Positions 44,921-50,212 of a stretch of DNA of 50,212 nt are shown piece after piece. The notes under the pieces are model-generated. The model had not been told where the DNA came from. It saw only the letters and a list, made by a program, of their open reading frames with translations, and did no database searches. The position numbers and the translations under genes are program-made. Position 1 is the stretch's first letter. Every line of letters begins with the position of its first letter. This stretch comes from Pedobacter alluvionis (lineage in GTDB: Bacteria; Bacteroidota; Bacteroidia; Sphingobacteriales; Sphingobacteriaceae). The stretch spans positions 1 through 50,212 of the forward strand of contig NZ_RCCK01000018.1 of NCBI RefSeq assembly GCF_003664035.1, read 5' to 3'.

Positions 44921-45316
44921 ATGCCAATTGAAAAATATACAGTGCTGCCTGATAATGATATATTAAGGAGGGTGAAACTTCCCCCACCGAATCGTGATCA
45001 AAATGACTTGATGAAAATTATGCCAGACGGCAGCATGCGGCTAAGCAGGATTGCCTTCCGACCAGATCCAAAAAGAGATGTTAATGGGCTATCTGTAAAT
45101 ATAGTAGCCTTGGCACCTAGTCTTGAGGAACTTTTTGACTCAAACACTCACTTAGGAGTAGTACTTAAAGCTAGCGTCTACTTCGATCTCAATCTGTCTA
45201 TCACACATGACCCTTTAACTGAAAAAATTGAGCAGGTAGATTATTCTCATGCCTTGGTTCTTCAGTTAATGAAACAAGAAGGTTTACAGGCTTCTCTTGC
45301 AGAAAGTTATTTTTAA
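44921..45316 (+). CDS. Hypothetical protein of the DUF4209 operon (131 aa)
   Basis: Unrecognised. The frame is open further upstream inside the previous gene, but the ATG at 44921 gives MPIEKYTVLPDNDILRRVKL and follows the previous stop by four bases, so I choose it. The motif-like stretch DGSMRLSRIAFRPDPKRDVN suggests a small alpha/beta domain that might bind nucleotide or protein; nothing specific is recognised. It completes the three-gene unit. Confidence 0.65.
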   Translation: MPIEKYTVLPDNDILRRVKLPPPNRDQNDLMKIMPDGSMRLSRIAFRPDPKRDVNGLSVNIVALAPSLEELFDSNTHLGVVLKASVYFDLNLSITHDPLTEKIEQVDYSHALVLQLMKQEGLQASLAESYF

Positions 45317-45381
45317 TTGTTAAATTGACTCTATTTTAGAAATTGAGTGCTCGAATATTCAATTACATGAAACCATTACCA

Positions 45382-45417
45382 GCAGGCTGCTAGCTTTTAT
45401 AAACCTGTGCGTAAAAC
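45382..45417 (+). repeat. Short copy of a segment of the gene at 46175-46942
   Basis: Thirty-six bases (GCAGGCTGCTAGCTTTTATA and on) match 46680-46715 with two mismatches. The match stops abruptly at both ends. It is probably a relic of an earlier copy of the mobile-element gene, located just upstream of the GNAT gene. Confidence 0.6.
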
Positions 45418-45480
45418 AAGTTAGACTGGTGAATTGCTATGATTTATTAAAAGAATTGGAATATTTATCAATTAGTTAAT

Positions 45481-46035
45481 ATGTCTGAAATTATAACTTT
45501 ATCAACAGATCGTTTATTAATTAGGGACTTAAATTGCGATGATTTAAATTTCATTCATTTGATACATTCTATTGCTGAAGTTCAAAAATATGCTACTCTT
45601 GACATCCCAAATTCCATAGCTGAATCAGAAGATTATCTTAGAAAATATATAGATCAACAAAATCATAACCCTAGAGAGGAGTATGGTTTGTGTGTGTCTT
45701 TAGTTAATCGAGAGCCACTCGGATTAATTGGACTTAGTAACAGTTTAAGTAAGTTTAAGAATGCTGAACTATGGTTTAAATTACATCCTAAATATTGGGG
45801 CAATGGATATGTTACGGAAGCTGCACTAGCTATTTTAAAATTCGGTTTTGAGGAATTAGCTCTTCATAGAATTGAAGCTGGCGTAGCTACCGAAAATATC
45901 GCATCCATCAAGGTTCTGGAAAAAATTGGAATGCAGAAAGAAGGGATGCGAAGAAAAATCCTACCAATAAAAGGAGAATGGAAAGATAATTTTCATTACG
46001 CAATTTTAGAAGAAGATTTTATTAATAGAAGCTAA
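45481..46035 (+). CDS. GNAT acetyltransferase, RimJ/RimL type
   Basis: A 184-residue acetyl-CoA-dependent acetyltransferase. Motifs in order: TDRLLIRDLNCDDLNF at the N-terminus, LWFKLHPKYWGNGYVTEAAL (the acetyl-CoA P-loop region), LHRIEAGVATENIASIKVLE and KIGMQKEGMRRK, then EWKDNFHYAILEEDF. This is the layout of RimJ/RimL and of many bacterial N-terminal or small-molecule acetyltransferases. The substrate is not predictable. It stands alone between the defence-like island and the mobilisation module. Confidence 0.92.
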   Translation: MSEIITLSTDRLLIRDLNCDDLNFIHLIHSIAEVQKYATLDIPNSIAESEDYLRKYIDQQNHNPREEYGLCVSLVNREPLGLIGLSNSLSKFKNAELWFKLHPKYWGNGYVTEAALAILKFGFEELALHRIEAGVATENIASIKVLEKIGMQKEGMRRKILPIKGEWKDNFHYAILEEDFINRS

Positions 46036-46174
46036 TTTGTTAAAGACATTATTCTTTGTTTTTAGCAAAAATAATTGAATACATATCCCCATCATGCACG
46101 GTGCTCCTGATTAAGCTTAGTGTGATTTATTTAAGGTTTAGAATGTTTAAATTTGGAAATACACTTCCAACTAA

Positions 46175-46942
46175 ATGCTTATGATTATCAGCTATTTTAA
46201 GCCCCGTGACCGTTTTGATTTCAGTAATGATACTCTAGATATCGGCAACCCTTTAAGCTGGAACCGCTCCACATTCCTAAAACACTTTTTTAAAAGGGTC
46301 TTTGCCATCAGTGAAGATCGGCTGGAGGAATTTTACCGCCATCATCTGTCTTATTTCCTAACCAGCCATCTCAATGGAACCGAAGAGATCTTTTTTAAAC
46401 ACCTATGGGAACTGATCGAAGGACAATTAAAGGTATTAACGGGTAAGGATGTCTACGATAGCAACCATGTTCGGAACCAGCGGGAGATCAAGCGGCTTAA
46501 AATATTTACCGAGGTACTCATTCCGCTTGACCAGTGGAATTTCCATAAATCTAATTTCGCTGTAGTTGCTCAGCTAGAAATGGAAAACCATGAACTCAAA
46601 CAACAGGTAAAACAACTAAAAGCCGACCTGTTAAAGGCAAATAAACTGGAAACCAAACAATATATCAATATTCCCAAAGGCAGGCTGCTGGCTTTTATAG
46701 ACCTGTGCGTAAAACTGCGAACCCTCAAAGTTGAAGAAAAAGACGAGCTTTTGTTTACCGATTTTCCAATAGTTTGGGTTAAGCTGATCTGCAAGTATTT
46801 CCGAAATGATGACCAGGAGATCGACTTCGAAGGGATTCGCGGTTATTTCTACCAGAACTTAGAAAATCCGGGCAACCGAGCACGTTATGTTTCAGAAGAT
46901 CAAAAACTTTTTGAAATTAAACGCCTAAGAAAACGGAGATAA
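46175..46942 (+). CDS. Mobile-element protein of unknown function (255 aa)
   Basis: Unrecognised. The 255-residue protein starts MLMIISYFKPRDRF (an ATG two codons later is also possible). It is charged and helical, with a probable coiled coil at residues ~130-155 (EMENHELKQQVKQLKADLLK) and a basic C-terminus ending RLRKRR, suited to DNA binding. It precedes the HTH and mobilisation genes on the same strand, so a replication, regulation or transfer role in the element is likely. A 36-base piece of it recurs at 45382-45417. Confidence 0.6.
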   Translation: MLMIISYFKPRDRFDFSNDTLDIGNPLSWNRSTFLKHFFKRVFAISEDRLEEFYRHHLSYFLTSHLNGTEEIFFKHLWELIEGQLKVLTGKDVYDSNHVRNQREIKRLKIFTEVLIPLDQWNFHKSNFAVVAQLEMENHELKQQVKQLKADLLKANKLETKQYINIPKGRLLAFIDLCVKLRTLKVEEKDELLFTDFPIVWVKLICKYFRNDDQEIDFEGIRGYFYQNLENPGNRARYVSEDQKLFEIKRLRKRR

Positions 46943-47093
46943 AACTTTATTTAATATAATACTGATATAAACAGTATCATTCTGATATTGAGTTATTTAT
47001 AGCTTAACCTATTACCCGTCAAATTACCATACAGATCGCTATGGTACCAGAAAAACAATCCATTAGCATTCTTTTGTCCCCAAAACAAAGGCT

Positions 47094-47366
47094 ATGGAAA
47101 TTATCAATGAACAAGCCCTTAGCCAGTGCATCCGGGATGCATTGAGGGCAGAATTACAAACGCATTTTAAAACGGGCGGCAGTTCCAGGCAGGAACAGGA
47201 AGAACGCCTATTGTCCAAACAGGAACTAGCCGACGAATTAGGCGTATCGCTGGTCACCCTGACGGACTGGATGAAAAAGGGGCTGCCCTTTTTACGCCTG
47301 CACAGACGTGTGTATTTTAAAAAAAGCGAAGTGCTTAAAATCATGCAACAAGACATTACAGATTAA
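47094..47366 (+). CDS. Excisionase-like helix-turn-helix protein
   Basis: The 90-residue protein has a MerR-like winged helix in its second half: LLSKQELADELGVSLVTLTD, then WMKKGLPFLRLHRRVYFKK and SEVLKIM. This is the layout of excisionase/DNA-binding proteins of Bacteroidota conjugative elements. The N-terminal 30 residues are helical. It is followed 18 bases later by a second HTH gene. Confidence 0.85.
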   Translation: MEIINEQALSQCIRDALRAELQTHFKTGGSSRQEQEERLLSKQELADELGVSLVTLTDWMKKGLPFLRLHRRVYFKKSEVLKIMQQDITD

Positions 47367-47384
47367 TTTAAGGAGGGAATTATT

Positions 47385-47648
47385 ATGCACGTGGAAATCA
47401 TCACTAAGGAAGATTTAAAACAACTAAAGACCGAAATGCTTGCCGAGATCAGGCAGCTTATTAAACCGGAAGACAGGCAGAGTAAGCAATGGCTGAAAAG
47501 CGCCGAAGTGCGAAAGCTGCTTAACATCTCACCGGGAACCCTGCAAAACCTGCGCATTAACGGTACGCTACGATTTACAAAGATTGGGGGCATGATGTAT
47601 TACAAACTGGAAGACATTACCAGGCTATTAGAGGGAGGTAACCAATGA
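47385..47648 (+). CDS. Second excisionase-like helix-turn-helix protein
   Basis: The 87-residue protein shows WLKSAEVRKLLNISPGTLQN, then LRINGTLRFTKIGGMMYYKL and DITRLLE, a helix-turn-helix of the excisionase family. A strong Shine-Dalgarno sequence (GGAGGG, 47372-47377) lies seven bases before the ATG, which is unusual for this window. The stop overlaps the next start (ATGA). Confidence 0.87.
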   Translation: MHVEIITKEDLKQLKTEMLAEIRQLIKPEDRQSKQWLKSAEVRKLLNISPGTLQNLRINGTLRFTKIGGMMYYKLEDITRLLEGGNQ

Positions 47649-47950
47649 CAGAAACATGCATCCATAACAAGACGGCTGACTACAGCAAACTAGTGAGATG
47701 CATGGGTGCAGACAGCCGGATGCTGGCTACCCATGTCAGCCTGTTTGCCGCACTTTTTGTCTGCTGGCAACATAGCGGATTTGCCAGTCCCTTTGCCGTT
47801 ACACGTAAAAAGCTCATGGCATACAGCCGTATCGTATCGGTTGCCACATACCATAAATGCATCAAAGAATTAGATGCATTTGGGTACATCTGCTACCAGC
47901 CATCTTACCATCCGATCAGGGGCAGCCTGGTCTATTGGCCACCCGGTTGA
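47645..47950 (+). CDS. Small initiator-like protein of the mobilisation module (101 aa)
   Basis: A 101-residue protein starting MTETCIHNKTADYSKLVRCM. The pattern of an N-terminal helical stretch followed by 'FAVTRKKLMAYSRIVSVATYHKCIKELDAFGYICYQPSY' (quoted here in part) resembles a winged-helix unit, as in small replication or transfer regulators of Bacteroidota elements. The family is not firmly recognised. It has a GGGAGG Shine-Dalgarno (47633-47638), overlaps the HTH gene by four bases, and ends in the hairpin at 47941-47957. Confidence 0.6.
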   Translation: MTETCIHNKTADYSKLVRCMGADSRMLATHVSLFAALFVCWQHSGFASPFAVTRKKLMAYSRIVSVATYHKCIKELDAFGYICYQPSYHPIRGSLVYWPPG

Positions 47951-48226
47951 GCCGGGTCAACCGACCAAAAAAGGAGCCGGAAAACCCGGCGAAGTATTGA
48001 GCACTGACGCTCCTTACAGGAGCCATCAAGGTCATGGAAACCGCTAAGGTTTGCCGAAGCTTTTAGTACGTCAAACTTATGCGCTTTGTAGGGAGCGAGT
48101 TAATGTTTTTGCTATACAAAAACCCGGATTCACCCTAAAGGGATGCCCCGGACTCGCTCCCGTTGGTCGGTTAAAAAAAGAAATAAAGAAAGGATCTACT
48201 GAAGATTTTGGAAAGGAACACAGCGC
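47941..48226. other. Candidate oriT / structured region upstream of the mobilisation genes
   Basis: This ~280-base stretch carries no gene but is rich in inverted repeats. ACCCGG/CCGGGT form a hairpin at 47941-47957. AACCGACCAA (47959-47968) pairs with TTGGTCGGTT (48164-48173). Nested inside, GGGAGCGAGT (48091-48100) pairs with ACTCGCTCCC (48152-48161). GCCGG/CCGGC and CTCC/GGAG make smaller hairpins. In Bacteroidota mobilisable elements the origin of transfer lies just upstream of the MobC-relaxase genes, which start at 48227, so I infer oriT. A structured regulatory RNA is the alternative. Confidence 0.55.
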
Positions 48227-48604
48227 ATGAAAACAGCGACAGCCAACAACGAAATAAAGAAAAAAAGAGTCCCCGGCAGACCAAAAAAAACGGTTAGCCG
48301 TAGTGACCTGCTGATGATCCGGTTAACCCCGACGGAAAAACAACTGATCGGGCAACGGGCAAAAAATGCGGGGCTGAAACCTAGTGAATGGTTCCGCAAG
48401 GCGGCAAAGAGTGCAAGAGTTTTTCCCCGCTTTACCCCGGAGGAAAGCGGATGGTTCAGGATGCTATCAGGCATGGCCAATAACCTTAACCAGTTGACCC
48501 ACCTTGCCCATGTGGAAGGCTTGCCTACGCTGGCTTTAAAATGCCAGGCACTGATCAGGCAGATCGAAGAACTGTTAACCAAAATCAATAGCCATGATCG
48601 GTAA
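48227..48604 (+). CDS. MobC-like mobilisation protein
   Basis: The 125-residue basic protein starts MKTATANNEIKKKRVPGRPK. It has the ribbon-helix-helix-like segment RSDLLMIRLTPTEKQLIGQR, then AKNAGLKPSEWFRKAA, and a C-terminal helical part (GMANNLNQLTHLAHVEGLP) typical of MobC/relaxosome accessory proteins. It would bind oriT and help the relaxase. It overlaps the relaxase gene by 11 bases. Confidence 0.88.
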   Translation: MKTATANNEIKKKRVPGRPKKTVSRSDLLMIRLTPTEKQLIGQRAKNAGLKPSEWFRKAAKSARVFPRFTPEESGWFRMLSGMANNLNQLTHLAHVEGLPTLALKCQALIRQIEELLTKINSHDR

Positions 48605-49577
48605 ACCGATCACAGGAAGAAGCTTCGGGGGCTGTGTCCGCTACATCGTGGACAAGCCCGAAGCGAAGATCCTTTTTGCCGAGGGTGTAAGGATGCAGAA
48701 CGCCACCACGTTAACAAATGATTTTAACCTGCAACGCAAAATGAGGCCGGAACTGGGTAAGGCGGTCGGGCATCTGGTCTTAAGTTGGAGCAAGGAAGAC
48801 TTGGCCAAACTGACCGACAAGATCATGCTGGAACATGCGAAAGAGTATATGCAGAAGATGGGTATCCGAGATACGCAGTACATGGTGGTACGTCATCATG
48901 ATAGACTACACCCACATTTGCACGTGGTTTATAACCGGGTCGATAACAAGGGGGCTACGATCACCGATAAGAATAATTACGCACGCAATATCAAAGCCTG
49001 CAGGGAGCTTACCTTAAAATACGGTTACCATTGGGGCAAGGGCAAAGAGCAGGTCAACAGGCAGGCTTTAAATGGCAAGGAAAAGATCAGGTATGAACTT
49101 TACGATGCCATCAAGGCGGCTATGAAAACGTCCACGAACTGGAAAGAGTTGGAAGCGAAGCTGACCTTCCGGGGCATCGGTATCGCCTATAAGTTCAAAA
49201 GCGGTACCAAAGAAGTGCAGGGCATTTCGTTTGAAAAGGGCGGGCTGAAAATGAAGGGTTCCGCTATTGATAGGAGTTTAAGCTTTTCCCGTATGAATGC
49301 ACAGTTGAACCGCAACCAGCAGGTACAGGCTTACCATGCAGCAAGGGAGGCACATCAGCCCTCACTGGCGCAGCAGTCGAGAGAGACCATCCGACATGAC
49401 ATTCATGCCGAGCATGGGCATAGTCCGAATGCGTCTGGTGTAGTTGAAAACCTGCTGAATATCCTGCTTAGCCCAGAGTTTGTGCCATCGGCACCAGACC
49501 CGGTCGGAGACGCAGAAATAGCCCGCAGGAAACGAAAGAAACATCAGGCAGAGCAATCTCAGGGAGTAACCAGATAA
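48594..49577 (+). CDS. Relaxase / mobilisation nuclease (MOB-P-like)
   Basis: The 327-residue relaxase has the N-terminal DNA-nicking domain: MIGKPITGRSFGGCVRYIVD, HLVLSWSKED, then the HUH metal motif HPHLHVVYNRVDNKG, with upstream RDTQYMVVRHHDR. The catalytic Tyr is probably in the first ~20 residues (Tyr17 in VRYI). It nicks oriT and pilots single-stranded DNA. A Gln/His-rich C-terminal tail (AREAHQPSLAQQ) follows. Its start codon lies within the MobC gene. Confidence 0.93.
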   Translation: MIGKPITGRSFGGCVRYIVDKPEAKILFAEGVRMQNATTLTNDFNLQRKMRPELGKAVGHLVLSWSKEDLAKLTDKIMLEHAKEYMQKMGIRDTQYMVVRHHDRLHPHLHVVYNRVDNKGATITDKNNYARNIKACRELTLKYGYHWGKGKEQVNRQALNGKEKIRYELYDAIKAAMKTSTNWKELEAKLTFRGIGIAYKFKSGTKEVQGISFEKGGLKMKGSAIDRSLSFSRMNAQLNRNQQVQAYHAAREAHQPSLAQQSRETIRHDIHAEHGHSPNASGVVENLLNILLSPEFVPSAPDPVGDAEIARRKRKKHQAEQSQGVTR

Positions 49578-49611
49578 ATAAACAAACTATCCACCAACAA
49601 AATTCAATGTT

Positions 49612-50212
49612 ATGGAACAAGATGAATTAGAAGAAAAAGTAAACATGGCCGAAGAGCTTATTCTGGGCTTAGTTAAGCGAATGGAAGTCATAGAAAGCGA
49701 ACTGCCGGAATTTTTAAAGTCGTTTTTAGAACAGTATAAAGAGACTTTAGCTAGCATCTCCGGGCAGATAGAAAAATCCAACAAGCGTTATGACGATCAG
49801 AAAATCAGCCAACAGATCGATAAGGTCAAAGACCTCGTGGGTACCATGCCAAAGGTAATCACCGTAAAAAACGAACATCACCACCATTTCGGGGCATGGT
49901 CAAAAAACCTCATCATTGGTGTTGCAGCCTGTTTCCTAATTACAGCCTCATCTGTCGGAACAGCTTTGTACCTGAACCACGAAAACAACCTTCTTGCGGC
50001 CAACTACATCAAGTTTCGTGCGATTAGGCAGATCGCCCCTAAATGGGGACATTGGGCGGATACGACCTACATCCGTAATCCCAAGGCGATGGAAGAGAAC
50101 ACCATCAAGCTGGAAAACGAGGCGTTGGAAAAAGCCTATGCGGAAGAAGTTGCCAGAGAAACGGCTGAAGAGGCGAAGCAAGCCAGAAAGCGGCTGCATT
50201 CGCTGAAAAAGA
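49612..50212 (+). CDS. Membrane-anchored coiled-coil protein of the transfer module (partial, runs off window)
   Basis: The frame from ATG 49612 has no stop before the window end (200 complete codons). The first ~95 residues are acidic and helical (MEQDELEEKVNMAEELILG). A His-rich patch (EHHHHFG) precedes a single transmembrane segment at about residues 104-122 (NLIIGVAACFLITASSVGTA). After it comes KWGHWADTTYIRNPKAMEEN and a long Glu/Ala-rich helix. This organisation, one span with two coiled coils, is common for proteins after mobilisation genes in Bacteroidota elements. Function is unknown; it may link the relaxosome to the membrane. Confidence 0.75.
   Translation, partial: MEQDELEEKVNMAEELILGLVKRMEVIESELPEFLKSFLEQYKETLASISGQIEKSNKRYDDQKISQQIDKVKDLVGTMPKVITVKNEHHHHFGAWSKNLIIGVAACFLITASSVGTALYLNHENNLLAANYIKFRAIRQIAPKWGHWADTTYIRNPKAMEENTIKLENEALEKAYAEEVARETAEEAKQARKRLHSLKK

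Overview
The window looks like chromosomal DNA of a Bacteroidota bacterium, most likely Sphingobacteriaceae (Pedobacter-like). The evidence is a Bacteroidota-style VgrG/Rhs locus, tyrosine recombinases with the Bacteroidota arm-binding N-terminus that lack the first catalytic Arg, a MobC/relaxase pair of Bacteroidota conjugative-element type, and AT-rich spacers mostly without Shine-Dalgarno sequences. Species cannot be fixed from the sequence alone. No rRNA, complete tRNA or CRISPR array was seen.

Region 1 (98-15007, minus strand) is a type VI secretion effector locus. Read in transcription order it holds vgrG, a TPR-like protein, a small lipoprotein, a 1385-residue Rhs protein with a GIY-YIG-like toxin tip, and its immunity gene. 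Downstream lies a graveyard array of displaced Rhs C-terminal fragments, toxin tips and immunity genes (Imm51-like, Imm26-like and several unrecognised). It includes a ~0.95-kb duplicated cassette (98-1052 and 5525-6471), in-frame stops and a frameshift.

Region 2 (15605-18166) is ordinary: a LysR regulator, a small SRPBCC-like protein and a zinc-independent MDR oxidoreductase.

Region 3 (18548-27625) is a RiPP locus. A precursor with a nitrile-hydratase-like leader and a five-Cys core is followed by a class II lanthipeptide synthetase with a CCG-type zinc site. Then come a JmjC/cupin 2-oxoglutarate oxygenase and an unrecognised 349-residue protein, both overlapping the gene before them. A divergent S41 peptidase and a convergent FAD oxidase flank the set. 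No transporter is present.

Region 4 (about 27700-38260) is a decayed integration hotspot. Repeats that resemble tRNA 3' ends with terminators recur at 18216, 28661, 29920, 34351 and 37981. Between them are a truncated and a frameshifted integrase, a degraded XRE regulator, a PDDEXK nuclease (YhcG type), a TOTE-type primase-helicase broken by one TGA codon, a VOC protein and an AbiEii-type toxin-antitoxin pair whose toxin is frameshifted. The nuclease and primase-helicase sit together in a 4.4-kb module bounded by ~112-bp direct repeats.

Region 5 (38432-46035) is a defence-like island. One strand carries a TIR protein, a double-HTH-like protein and a GHKL ATPase fused to a PDDEXK-type nuclease. 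The other carries a DUF4209 protein followed by two small unknown proteins, then a GNAT acetyltransferase.

Region 6 (46175-50212) is the start of a mobilisation module: an unknown 255-residue protein, two small HTH proteins, a small initiator-like protein, a candidate oriT with nested inverted repeats, a MobC-like protein, a relaxase and a membrane coiled-coil protein that runs off the window.

The strongest candidates for an undescribed system are the oxygenase-containing NHLP lanthipeptide cluster and the TIR / GHKL-nuclease / DUF4209 island.
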